From: Laguncularia racemosa
Lineage: Eukaryota > Streptophyta > Magnoliopsida > Myrtales > Combretaceae
Reading direction: 5' to 3'
Length of the DNA stretch: 64,000 nt
Assembly (NCBI GenBank): GCA_037954665.1
Contig: JBBMOL010000246.1
Span: 806,001-870,000 of the forward strand
Each line of letters opens with the position of its first letter. Position 1 is the first letter of the stretch. Under the pieces are notes generated by a model. The model was given only the letters and a program-made list of their open reading frames with translations, did no database searches and was not told the origin of the DNA. A program made the translations under genes and the position numbers. Shown here in pieces: positions 39,012 through 50,260 of the stretch.

Positions 39012-39280
39012 GAGGCACGGCCAGGAGGCACGGCCGTGTCTTCAGTCAGACTCTCTCCCAGAAACACACACGGCTCCAGACAAGGCCGTGTGTTACAACA
39101 GTTATGCTTCCAGAAGTTGGCACGGCTCGAGGCACGGCCGTGTTACAACAGTTATGCTTCCAGAAGCTGGCACAGCCAGAGGCACGGCTCGAGGCATGGC
39201 CGTGTTACAACAGTTATGCTTCCAGAAGCTGGCACCAGAGGCACGGCCCTAGGAACGGCCGTGTTACAACAGATATGCCA
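39012..39280. repeat. GC-rich tandem repeats in the Copia leader
   Basis: About four imperfect copies of a 55-70-bp unit with CACGGCCGTGTTACAACAGT and TATGCTTCCAGAAGCTGGCA. GC content is far above the surroundings and the unit is rich in CG dinucleotides. GGCACGGCCGTG is partly palindromic. The open frames here are by-products of the repeat, not genes. Confidence 0.88.
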
Positions 39281-39670
39281 CGTGTGTATCAAAAAACCAT
39301 AAGCAATATATTATGAATATATTTCTAACTTTCTTATATTGTCTAATCAGCATTTCAAGTATAATGGCAAACCATAAATTGTGCACTTAAAATAACATAA
39401 GCATGCAACATCACAAATTAAGTTCATAACATGCTAAAGGAATTAATTCCCTTTAATAAATTTCATTCATTGACAAATGCAAATAATTTTAATATAAAAT
39501 TATTCTGCTAAATTTTATACTTACACCTTGCAATAACAAGTACATGAGAAATAAAATTTCATCACTTAACGATTTCTAATTACCAGAAAGTTAAAAACAC
39601 CGCCAAGTAGACAAATAATAACCAAAGCCAAACTCCACAGAATTCAATAAGGCAAGGTAGAGGCGTCAAG

Positions 39671-39683
39671 GGATCTGATACCA
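39671..39683 (-). promoter_or_regulatory. Copia primer-binding site (initiator Met tRNA)
   Basis: The minus strand reads TGGTATCAGATCC two bases inside the 5' LTR. This is close to TGGTATCAGAGC, the complement of the plant initiator-methionine tRNA 3' end used by most plant Copia elements. Confidence 0.88.
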
Positions 39684-39685
39684 AA

Positions 39686-40119
39686 TGTTAAACTAGCATA
39701 TAGAAACTTAATCATATGCGGCAGCGGAAGCAAAATAAATCCTTTACATACCTCCAGCCATTGCTAAGCAAATAGGTGTCCTGTTCGGTGGAGAATGATG
39801 TTGCACTTCGGTTACGGTTGGTGCTTCTAAACCTTAACTCACTCAATATAGATGGTGTATTTTCTGTAGTGGTGAGCAGGATTAGGGACCCCGTAGTACT
39901 CCTATTTATAACTCATTCCATCAATGAGTTGTTTCACAAAAATTAGGATTTATTTGGAACATATCTTTCCTGATATAATGGGATATATTATTATTCCTGA
40001 TTTAGTGGGATTTATTATTCCCGATTTAGTAGGATAATATTGTTCCTTTATTATGGGATTCATGGACCATATCTAGAGGTTATTTGTTTCCAATCAAAAA
40101 GAAAAGAGAATAACCAACA
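39686..40119 (-). repeat. Copia 5' LTR
   Basis: 434 bp and the partner of 33655-34088. It would contain the promoter and poly(A) signal in the element's direction. Differences between the two LTRs are nearly all A/G or C/T changes, as expected from deamination of methylated cytosines. Confidence 0.95.
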
Positions 40120-40490
40120 ACATTGACTTACAAGTTGAATTACTAAGTTTTGGTCGTAAAGAATTATGAAATTTAAACATGAAAAGAAAAATAAGAAAAA
40201 CTCACAAGCTCCATACGAATATATATATATATACACTTCGTAAAATAATGAAGACCATCTTGCATCTTGGTATCATGGTTTAAGGATGTTATATTTTGTT
40301 GTTATTTTGTACTTTTTTTATTTCAATTCGTTGTGTTTGCACTTCTTGTTATTTATCTTTAGAAGTAGCATTGACTTGCAAGTCGAATTACTAAGTTTTC
40401 GTCATAAAGAATTATGATATTTAAACATAAAAAGAGAAATAAGAAAGATTAACAAGCTCCATACGATACATTTATATATATATAAGTAGT
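40120..40490. repeat. ~250-bp tandem repeat: second half of unit 2 and unit 3
   Basis: The sequence resumes with target copy ACATT then GACTTACAAGTTGAATTAC, completing the unit interrupted at 33654. Unit 3 begins at 40239 (CGTAAAATAATGAAG) and runs to a TA tract near 40485. Unit 2 without the retrotransposon is about 247 bp, close to unit 1 (261 bp). Confidence 0.85.
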
Positions 40491-41135
40491 TTTTATAGGA
40501 TTATAGGATAAGTTTATACTGATAGGTAGGGCCTCCCGCCTAATTTACCGATTATTCAATTACCCCTACTAAAAATAGCTATAAAAGAATAATATGTTTT
40601 TGAAAAAATTACATAAAAGGAAAATTTATTATAACATCTTAGAACACAGAACATATATAACCCATCATGTGTCATTACTAAATGATGACATGCAAAGACA
40701 TGCAAAAATTAACTAATTATCTTCAAGCATGGGTAATAACTACAATAATACACTAACAAAGATCTTCAAATATATATATATACATATATGTAATGCATTG
40801 GTATCAAGATCTAAGGTTGTGGATTTCTGGTTAATTATTAAAACCTCGTTCCATGTACGTGTTTACCTTACTTGGTGCCTATGATTGATAGTTTAGTGTA
40901 ATGAATGAACCCAATATGTATTGGATCTAAATTTTGTATGCTGCTTATGTGTGACTCAACATGGGGGGTGGGGGTGGCAAATCTTTAAAGGGCATCTCGA
41001 TAATTGGTATGTGATGTTTTTCCATTGTAAAGTTGTATACCAAAATGATTTAGGGTAGATTTTAAGGGCATAAAGGCCAGAGGTGGTAGTTCCCGATATT
41101 AGTTTGAAAGTTAGGGCCAGAGGTATACATATAGA

Positions 41136-41138
<3 letters not shown>

Positions 41139-41184
<46 letters not shown>
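41139..41184. repeat. (TA)n microsatellite in the left TIR arm
   Basis: An uninterrupted TA run of about 22 units inside the left inverted arm. The right arm has only a short interrupted version (about 42945-42985), so the run expanded after the arms arose. Confidence 0.92.
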
Positions 41185-41186
<2 letters not shown>

Positions 41187-42248
41187 TAAATATATGTATA
41201 TATAAATATTTGGAAGCATTAATTAAACTATTTCAAGCAACATTAAATAAAGAAATCATTAAAACAACTAGACATTTCTAATATCTAGGTACATGACGTT
41301 GTAATCAAGCCTCATTGAGAACACCAACGATGTTAAACATCTTTCAAGGTGTCTCTTTCGGAAACTAATAGCCCTCTAAGGCAAGTTTCCAGCCAATATA
41401 TCTAAGATCCTAGATAAACATTAGATAAAACCTCCAGATGGGGCTTAGCCGGTCTATATGGGGTTTAAAACATTAATAAGCATAAAGAAAAAAAAATATT
41501 AAAGAATAAGAACAAGATCTACCACAGGCGGTAGAGCCAAGACTAGTGGGGAATTGTTCTAATTAAACATATAATAAAACATTAATTGCATTAATAATAT
41601 GAGCATATGTACATGATTGAGAAAGAAAACATTAGAAGATAAAAGATATTAAAAAGAAAAGATCAATAGTGGAAAGATTCAGAAAGGATGGAAGAAGATT
41701 AGATAATAGTTCATTACCTAAGTACTTCTAAGTATAAAGGTTTATCTACGATTCATTAATCATAGGCGAGATGTTAGAAGGATAAGAGAGAGGGATTGTG
41801 TATGTGTGTAAGAAGGTTGGTTGGAAATATTATCCAAAAGAGAGAAGAAGAGATGTTAGATGGAGAAGAAAGGGAAAGGTGTGAGTGTTTTCAAGAGTTG
41901 AGAAACTTGGGTTCAAAGAGGGAGAGAGGTATCCTTTTCTTTTCGATTCCTCTAGATGAACCTTGCTACTCATTTTATAGGAGTTTTTCATTTTTTTACT
42001 GCAGTGAATAGTAAAAGTTGTCAAGAGTTTTACTTTTTGAATAGTAAAACCTAGATTGCTTTTCGGTGGAAAGGTTCCACCCATTATTGTACCATAAATG
42101 ATGGTAAAAACAATATGTACACTAGTTGTACATAGATACTAAGAAATAGTATAGTATTGAAATACTATACTTTACATTAAAATTAAAAAAAAAGAAAGAA
42201 AAACTCTGTATTTTGTTACAAAGTTAACAAAATACTTACATTGTATTC

Positions 42249-42671
42249 CTACAGATCTGCTAAGTTGATTCTGTAGCAATCATCTCCATTGCTGTATGCA
42301 CTGAAAATAGACTCATTCTCAGAAGTATGCTCATTGGTGATGCCATGTATGTGTGATAAAGCTTGCTCCAATAGTTCTTTCATTTCTTCTAGAGTTACAA
42401 CCTTAGCTATGGAGACATGGGTCGAAGAAGTCTTTAGCCATTTGAGAATTGCTGCTTCTCCAACTTTGTCCCACATTTTGAATCCATCCCACCATTTGAC
42501 CTTGAATTGTCTTGCTAAAATGGTGGTCTGGGTCTTGTTATCCTTTCTAAACTTATAGAACCATGCCATTACCCATGATACATTGATGTGCATAAAATAT
42601 AACATGGTTTTGCTAAATGGTAGTTCATAAGGATGAGGTTCATAATTCTTTAAGAACTCATTAAATCCCAT
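42249..42671 (-). CDS. Unidentified 140-aa ORF inside the long-TIR element
   Basis: An uninterrupted frame, ATG at 42671 to stop ending at 42249. It starts MGFNEFLKNYEPHPYELPF, has a hydrophobic/aromatic stretch YFMHINVSWVMAWFYKFRK, then a basic FKVKWWDGFKMWDK segment, a helical QALSHIHG region and an acidic C-terminus. The tryptophan-rich KWWD pattern reminds me of structural-protein-like frames in plant retroelements, but this is a weak impression and I assign no function. The ATG lies at the inner edge of the right arm. The matching place in the left arm also has an ATG (about 41457) but its frame closes within 20 codons. It may be a fragment of a longer gene. Confidence 0.4.
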   Translation of the reverse strand: MGFNEFLKNYEPHPYELPFSKTMLYFMHINVSWVMAWFYKFRKDNKTQTTILARQFKVKWWDGFKMWDKVGEAAILKWLKTSSTHVSIAKVVTLEEMKELLEQALSHIHGITNEHTSENESIFSAYSNGDDCYRINLADL

Positions 42672-43332
42672 ACGGACTGGCTAAGCCGCCATTTGGAGGT
42701 TTTATCTAATGTTTATCTAGGATCTTAGGTATATTGGCTGGAAACTTGCCTCGGAGGGCTATTGGTTTCCGAAAGAGACACCTTAAATGATGTTTAACAT
42801 CGTTGGTGTTCTCGATGAGGCTTGATTACAATGCCATGTACCTAAATATTAGAAATATCTAGTTGTTTTAATGATTTCTTTATTTAATGCTGCTTGAAAT
42901 AGTTCAATTAACGCTTCCAAATATTTATATATACATATATTTACTTTTATATATATAAACTTTTACATATATATATAAATATCATCTATATGTATACCTC
43001 TGGCCCCAACTTTCAAACTAGTATCGAGAACTACCACCTCTGGCCTTTATGCCCTTAAAATCTACCCTAAATCATTTTGGTATACAACTTTACAATGGAA
43101 AAACATCACATACCGATTATCGAGATGCCCTTTAAAGATTTGCCACCCCCACCCCCCATGTTGAGTCACACATAAGCAGCATACAAAATTTAGATCCAAT
43201 ACATATTGGGTTCATTCATTACACTAAACTATCAATCATAGGCACCAAGTAAGGTAAACACGTACATGGAACGAGGTTTTAATAATTAACCAGAAATCCA
43301 CAACCTTAGATCTTGATACCAATGCATTACAT

Positions 43333-44977
43333 GCTAGTTAGCAATTATTATAACTACACTTAACTATTTATTTCATTTCTTAGTATTAGCTAACTTAACT
43401 CCTAATGTATATTTATTCTTTGTTTACAATTTCTATATTCATCAAGTTATCATTATTAATATTTTTATTTATTTTAGTATACTCATGTAATTATATATAA
43501 TACAATACCCAATAGCTAAGTTGTAAAATACAATTTATGTACATGAAATATAGTGTTAGTTTAATAATTAATGTTGTTTATAATACATAGTAAGTTAATA
43601 AATAAAAAATTTTATTTTATTTTATTTTTTATTTTTATTATTATTACATATATATATATATTATAAAACAAGACCAGTTGTTAATTGATTGAAAATCTGG
43701 TTGCTATTGGTTGCCACCGATTGCACCTTTGGTTGCAACTCAGATTGCAACTAGTTTCGACTTTGGTTGCACCTTTGGTTTCTTTTTGTTGAAACTAGTC
43801 ATTATAATAGCTGGTTGTAGGACCCTTTCATAACCAACTTATGCTTTGCCACACAATTATCCCAAACCATTTATCTTAAAAAACTTCTAGTCACTTTTTG
43901 TAGAACAAAACCAAACAATAAAAGTTCATGTAATTTTAACTAAAATTTCACTTTTTGGTAAGATTACAACTTCTCAACTTACAATTAAACAACATCTATT
44001 ATTTATTCCGTAAATCTTATTCATGCTATCATAACAATTTGCCATTTTGATACCTAATTCAAACCATCGCATCTTAATAACAATTTCTCCTTCATAATTT
44101 CTCAAATTCCTATACAATAACAATAAAAATAAATAAATAAATAAGAACTTACTTGTTTACGAGTTTGATTCCTTTAATGCACTAAACCACTTGTACTCAT
44201 TTCTGTTACTTAATGCCTTCAAATAACTGCGTTCTAAATCAATAACATTCTCATGATATATTACAAAGGTGAAGAAGTTGAAACTTACCTGTTGATTAGT
44301 TAAAGTTGCTCACTATACTTTTCTGCCTTAAGATTCTTTAAGAACTAAAAACTGTTGATGGCAACTCGGAGAATTTATATGATCATGTAAAAGAATAAAA
44401 TGTTCTTTTTTTTTAAGATATAGCAGTCTATAAAAAAAGGTAAAATGAAAATATTTTAGAGTTTTAAAAAGAGGATTAAAAGAAAAAGTGTTGAAATTAC
44501 CTCAATATCTTTATATATATATATATAAAAGGGATATTTCACTTATTATATGCAGTCTTTTTTCCTTATATGTCCTAAGGGCATTTGTTACGTAAACTGT
44601 TTTTCCTCCATGCCCAATTAATAAAATGAAGGAGCGCAAATTAATGCAGTCAAATGCCGCATGTGAGAGACCAGGAGATAGAAGTAGACCTTGTCGCAAC
44701 TCGCAAATGCGTTGAAAATTCTAGCTACGTTAAGTTTACATAAGGATCAAGAAATTAAAAGCTGACTTATTTATTTATACTTTATACATATATATGCATA
44801 CATACACAATATATATAAATATATATATGAGTAGAGAGAGAGATTGATCAGAGGATAGGGGTGGTTTCAGGTTATGAAACCTCGTTCCAAACCCCGGGTG
44901 AAAGTGGAACTTCCAAGTTGCGACAAAATATCATTATGCACTTGGCACGTCCATTGCTAGTCAGAGTCTATAGTTCT
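43333..44977. other. Intergenic, nothing recognised
   Basis: AT-rich with TA microsatellites (43648-43664, 44512-44528, 44800-44830) and a short patch of GGTTGC-type sequence around 43690-43790 (repeated TTGGTTGCA). There is no open frame with family resemblance. Confidence 0.5.
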
Positions 44978-45134
44978 AGCACTATGACTTGAAACCCAAT
45001 CAAGCAGCAGCAGTCTCGAAAAAGTTTGTGATCCAAGAACAGTGCTTGAAATTCAATGGTTCGCATTAAATGAAACTTTCATAAGGTCCTATTTATCATT
45101 AACATAATGGACGAGTCAAACATTCCTCAAGAGG
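44978..45134. repeat. Dispersed ~158-bp repeat, copy 2
   Basis: Same orientation and nearly the same sequence as 27116-27273, apart from a 3-bp deletion and point changes. Beyond it the two loci diverge, and the shared block resumes only at 48253. Confidence 0.8.
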
Positions 45135-46686
45135 ACCGAAATTATCATATTAATATTTTAAATTAAATCCATTAATTAGTTCATTTGATTCATTAAATTA
45201 GGTAATAAGACCAAATGAATCCGATCTATTTATTGAAATAATTCAAAGAGAATTGATTTGATGGATTCAAATAAGGATCGTTAAATCAATTTATCGATCA
45301 ACAATTTTTCTTAAACAACATCTTACACTCATAGAGAAGGTACTAACCTTAAGCTCATAACAAATTCATTAGGATAACCTTGAAATGAGTATATTTCTTT
45401 TCATCCATCGATCACTAAGGTGATTCAACATATATTCTTATATCCAAAAGTCTATAAATATTAAGTTGTTCTTCCTCATTTCAAAAAATTCCAAAGAGAT
45501 TAAAGAAATGGTGTTTTGTTATCAAATCTCTACGATCAAGGATTAGACTAGAGTTTGAATAAAGAATGATCTCAATTGTACAAAAACTACAAAGTTAATA
45601 CTCAAGATCCCTTTGGCTTCTTTGTTTGTTACTTGTGCATTCAAGACTCTCAAGATTATCTATTTCTCCTTCCCACCACTCTCTTTTTAATCATCTCATC
45701 ACGTATAATCTTTTTATCACTTCTCTGAAGTCATGCGTAATACGGTATTTGCATAATACTTACGTGACTACTCCGACCAAAACTCTCCTTCTACATTTTA
45801 GTAACTTCACTAGGGAAAGAGCAAAGTGATAATAGAGTAATGATACCTCAAAGGAAGAGAGTGATTGGCCTGTCTGATAATGCTACTCAAGAGCAAGATC
45901 TAAATGTTGAACCAATGGAGCAAGACCAACCTCCACTACCCTAAAATACCAATTAGGAAAATTCACAGCCTAAGGCTCCTTCGATCCTATACAAATGATA
46001 CAGACTATGCAAGATAACACAAAAGCTTTAAATTAGCTCATGACCACACTTGTTCCCATTGTTATGGGATTGGCTACCACTGCTATCGCACGACAAGGTG
46101 TAACTCTGTCAAACACCAATATTACTGCATAGCAAGGCACCATACATACAGTTCAACTAGATAATCCTCTTAATACTAAGGAAGACATTTCCTGAGGGGG
46201 TAGGGGCAAGAACAAACCCCTTCACCAAGCATTGTAACTAAACAACAACTCTTAGTGACTAAAAGAGAGAATGTAAGAGTCCACTTTAGTGATTCTTCAT
46301 CCTCATGTGTTCCCTTTCCCAATATCCTTGGTGGATCTACCTATCCACCTACTTTCGCCTTTGCCTCTATAGTATTTGCTCTACGGACTTCCCTTATAAC
46401 AAAGGAAGAAATTCATACTAAGTTGTTTAAAGGAGTGCGGGAGTTGAAACTCTTGTATCATTAGCATATTGTTGTTGCTACCATACCTAAAGACTTCAAG
46501 ACCGAGAATTCCCTTAGCACTACATAATTGTGAAGACCAAAAAGCTCTTTGAGTAATACATAATGATGTTTAAACCAGAGGTCATCCAATTTGGCAACCT
46601 TTACTACACAACCAAGAAGTAGGACAAACCCCATAATCAACACTTAAGATATATATGTAAATATTTTAATACAGGAGATCTTTGTG
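45135..46686. other. Intergenic, possibly decayed gag-like coding traces
   Basis: From about 45840, a frame starting ATGATACCTCAAAGG has a hydrophilic Q/E/P-rich composition but meets stops within 40 codons. Later short frames to 46640 have similar composition. This could be a rotted retroelement gag, but no diagnostic motif (knuckle, protease, integrase) survives. Confidence 0.3.
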
Positions 46687-46701
46687 ACATCTTAGCTTCT
46701 A

Positions 46702-47256
46702 TGCCTTAAGTCTAAGCTATGCCCCTAGCATCTCGACTTCCATGCCTTAAGGCAGGTGTTGCCCTGACATCTTGACTCTCATGCCTTAAGCCTAAGCAAT
46801 ACCTTGATACCTCAACTTACATACTTTAAGCCCAAGCTATACCCTAGTATTCCATATTTCATGCTTTAAGCCCAAGTAAGCCCTTACATCTCGACTATCA
46901 TGCCTTAAGCCAAGGTAATATCGTAGCCTCTTAATTTCCATGCCTTAAGCAAATAAAGTACCTAACACCTCAGCTATTGCGCTTTAAGCTCAAGCATGCT
47001 CTGGCATTTTAACTTTCACAACTTAAGCCTAGGCAATGCCTTAACATCTTAGCTTTTACACCCTAAATACAGGCAATGCTCTAGCATCTTAGCTTTCACT
47101 CCTTATGCCTATACAATGTCTAGCATCTCCAATTTCAATGCCTTAAATCTAGGTAATGCCCTGTCATGTGGCTCTCATGTCACAAGTTCAAGCAATACCC
47201 TAACTTCTCAATTCTCATACTCTAAGCCTAGGTAAGGCCCTAGCAAATTACTTACA
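46702..47256. repeat. Minisatellite, ~40-bp period, ~14 imperfect copies
   Basis: Each unit resembles ATGCCTTAAGCCTAAGCAAT followed by GCCCTAGCATCTCGACTTTC. Copy starts fall near 46702, 46743, 46781, 46821, 46861, 46900, 46940, 46980, 47020, 47060, 47100, 47139, 47178 and 47217. The spacing is 38-41 bp with substantial divergence, so it is old. The period is not a multiple of three and frames are closed, so it is not coding. Confidence 0.9.
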
Positions 47257-48252
47257 TTGCTGTTTCTTTTGAGTGCATGCTTCTAATTATGAGCAGAACT
47301 TGCTCATTCCCTTAAAGCTAGTCATAAAGCTACTTCTTAGCTTGAGCAACACTTAGCCAATTCACTTATAAACCCTAACAACGAATCATTGATGACTAGT
47401 AAGAGCATCAACTCCCAAGCACATAATGAAAAGTTAGGCTTATACAATGTAGACTAGTAAGAGCATGGTCTGTAGACTAGTAAGAGCATGGTCTCTCAGG
47501 TGCATCACAAGCCATTGCAACTCCCGTAGTGGAGTATTATTAATTCAAAACCCTTAGGTAACTCATATTAAGTAGTTAAGTAGTGGGAAATACCCCCTTG
47601 ACTAATGAAATAAAACTCTTGATCTCCAGCAATGAATGCCACTATCACTACTTAAGTGCGATAAAATACCCCCCATTAAAAGGGATGGCTACATCATCAT
47701 TAGCAAGTGAGAGTTATGCTCTAATGCATGAGATGACTCTAAAGGCTCCTTAGATCATGAGAATCTAAGTAGCCTCATGATGTTCCAAGCTCAATGATTC
47801 ATAGAAGGTCACACCAACTCTGATTGTAACATTTTAGCATCACTGTCACTGAGTGAAGGCATCACCTACTAACCACACAATGAATTGTATATACTCAAGC
47901 AACCTAAGCCACCAAGGGGCCCTCTAATAGCACAAAGAGATGAGATGGCATGACAAATTTTTTAAAGGACTAAGTCCCCTTAAATGCAATGATAGTTCGT
48001 AAAGTGGGTAATTCGTCTCAACGAGATGTGTTAGCAACTAGGGGAGGAGGGATATCAGTATGTGTAATGCAAGCTCACCTCCATAGGTACTTGAGCAAAG
48101 TAGCACATCGACATGAGTATCAATCTCACTCCCATCCTTGACCGATATATCAAGAACAATGTCATCATATCATTCATCAAGAGCATTCAATTCTGTAGTA
48201 CTATCATCATTTTCATCATTATCCTCAATATTTGAAATCATCACTTGCATAG
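47257..48252. other. Intergenic; small exact duplication
   Basis: No gene is recognised. GTAGACTAGTAAGAGCATG occurs twice in tandem (about 47448-47490), with a related GACTAGTAAGAGCATCA at 47394. The rest is mixed-composition sequence, less AT-biased than its flanks, with many stops in all frames. Confidence 0.45.
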
Positions 48253-49746
48253 CATTTTAAATTTTAATATTTAGAAACATGCTTTCAAAGATAAAGGGTG
48301 TAAAGACTCAATTATAAAAATAAGAAGATAAGTATACATCATGAAGCAAACATAAGAGGGAGGGAAGGGGGGAATATTTGCAATTTAAAATATATATATA
48401 TATGTGCAATCGATTTAAAATTTAGAACTTTCAAAGCATACACTTCTATATTAAGTTCTGTAGTTCTATTAATTCACAAAAGGTTTCAAAGAATTCAAAT
48501 AGTCATTTGAACGATCATATGATAAACTGGATGATTGTATAGATATGATCATAAAAATCCCTTATCTATTTCTTTGAGTTTTAGATGTATCTCATCACTT
48601 CTAAAATCTCTCCTATTATTTTTTATGTAAATCTTTCACTTTTAGACTCTGATAGTCAATTAATTATATAAATTATTTCCTAAAGCAAAATGATTAAGAT
48701 GATAAATAACTAATCACCGTAAATAAATATCAATGACCTATGATTTTTTCCCCTTATTTTAAGTATGATTTTAGTAATACAAATGGTTAAATTATGACAA
48801 TTTTTTTTTTCCTTTTGATAACAATATATTTAATGTTCTCTCGTAAGTAGTTGTACATTGGACGCATATAATTTAGCCACTACTATTTACAACAACGGGC
48901 ACAAATCTTAAACATTGTATCCTGTGACATTCATCAACAACTTTCCCTTTATTTTTGTGCAATTAGAAGGAATTTCCAGCAAGAATTCTCTATCTCGTTT
49001 TTGAAGGAGGTATCTACCTACTATTTATTATTCAACAAGTAACAACATAGATATCTTATTACAAAACTCTAAACTATCAATATATATATAACAGTAAAGA
49101 ATCAAACATAATCCATCCCATTAAAAAATCGATATTCATATTATTAAATTATAAAAAATCTTAACAAATACCAACTTTATTCATATAAAAAGAATTAGAG
49201 GGTGATATTTTATTCAAGATTTCAATTTAATTATTCAAGTATAGTCACATCCTTAAAAGTATACCCAAAATATAATGAACTCTACGTTTCAAATATGAGC
49301 ACTTACACTCTCAAGTAACATTGATATAGGAAAGTTTATACTAAAAATGCAAATTAGCTTTATATTGAAAAGTCATTATAATCATTCTTTATGTGAATTT
49401 ATCAAATTGGATAGATATTAATGAACTTAATGGCTAAAAAATCACAATAAATATGAAAACTCCGAATTAGATGATGATCGACATAACAAAATAATATTAA
49501 CGATATTTAATTGAACAAAAGGTTGACTTGATTCTGTATTATTAAATCGAGATATTCATATTTTTCAAGGAGTGTAAATCCATGAGTATCCTTGGGACAA
49601 TGGGTATGATGATAAATGGTAAGTTCCACTAATAAATGCAATTAAGTTTATTAAAAACGATTGATTGTTCAGTCAAGTTGACCTAATTTATCAATTGTAA
49701 TTCTAGTCCAATATTTCGTAAAATAATGAAGACCATCTTGCATGAA
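48253..49746. repeat. Segmental duplication, unit 3 (shortened)
   Basis: It matches unit 2 from about 30979 (GTGTAAAGA, AGTATACATCATGAA, CATAAGAGGGAGGGA) to about 33292 (AATAATGAAGACCATCTTGC). Internal losses include about 0.8 kb near 49585. It ends about 515 bp before the ATG of the first GT47 gene, so this block is the far-upstream flank of that gene. Confidence 0.8.
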
Positions 49747-50194
49747 TGAAGGCGTATAATTTGTTTATGAGAAGTTACTGCTCGTTGATTTATCAATTGC
49801 AAGCATATGATGAAGTTTCATGTTTGATTTTCAAGCAAAACATATTCTTTGACTACAATACGGGCTATCATTATAATTTGTCTTCCTTACTTAATTTTAA
49901 TAATTGTATGAATCAAGTTGTGTAATTTATATGTAAATTATTACAACTCATTGATTTATACAGATGATACTGATGAATGGCTGAGCTTGGATTAAAATCA
50001 ACATTGTTTAAAAGGTCATAATTCTTAATTTATTTCATCGCCTAACTTTCAAAAGTAAATGTTGATGGTTAATATCCATTCCACGATTGGCACAAACTTC
50101 TAAACCGAAATTTTCGTGAGAAGAATATGGCAGGGAACACAAGAACCATGTGGATCCCAACGTAAATAAGAAAAATCCCATACTTATAATTCAA

Positions 50195-50260
50195 GCAACA
50201 TCATATATAAAAACACTGAGTTATGGAAGAAAGATCTGAACAGAAGCATGATTTTAGGCA
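50195..50260 (+). promoter_or_regulatory. Core promoter of GT47 gene 1
   Basis: A TATA box (CATATATAAAAACA, about 50202-50214) lies some 50 bp before the ATG, in a context (CAAGCAACATCATATATAAA) closely matched upstream of gene 2 at 56965-56984. A short frame from ATG 50248 overlaps the main start out of phase and ends at 50274. It may reduce initiation if transcribed (inference). Confidence 0.6.

Larger units (their letters stand above)
33655..40119 (-). mobile_element. Full-length Ty1/Copia LTR retrotransposon (disabled)
   Basis: This 6465-bp element reads on the minus strand. It has two 434-bp LTRs, each running TG...CA, and is flanked by the 5-bp duplication ACATT (33650-33654 and 40120-40124). 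In its own direction the order is 5' LTR (39686-40119), PBS (39671-39683), a repeat-rich leader, gag, protease, integrase, reverse transcriptase, RNase H, PPT (34089-34100) and 3' LTR (33655-34088). Integrase before reverse transcriptase is the Copia order. A hand comparison of the LTRs gives about 24 differences in 434 bp, nearly all transitions, so the insertion is fairly old. One frameshift and three in-frame stops make it non-autonomous. Confidence 0.96.
40788..43332. mobile_element. 2.5-kb element with ~670-bp terminal inverted repeats
   Basis: Bases 40788-41460 recur, reverse-complemented, at about 42660-43332. The outermost match is ATGTAATGCATTGGTATC. Inside are GGTGCCTATGATTGATAG, CAACATGGGG(G)GTGGGGGT and, near the inner edge, CTAGATAAACATTAGATAAA. 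The arms differ by point changes and by the length of an internal TA tract. The centre (about 1.2 kb) carries one 140-aa minus-strand frame. No transposase or clear target duplication is visible. It could be a non-autonomous long-TIR transposon, or two oppositely oriented copies of one sequence. Confidence 0.8.

Noticed and set aside
39036..39316. Two overlapping + strand frames with repeated CYNSYASRSWH peptides
   Set aside because: They arise from tandem DNA repeats in the Copia leader, on the strand opposite to the element.
40956..41219. 87-aa frame rich in alternating Ile and Tyr
   Set aside because: It is a translation of the TA microsatellite in the left TIR arm.
46702..47256. Evenly spaced repeats considered as a CRISPR-like array
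   Set aside because: The repeats are contiguous and diverged with no unique spacers, and this is plant nuclear DNA; it is a minisatellite.
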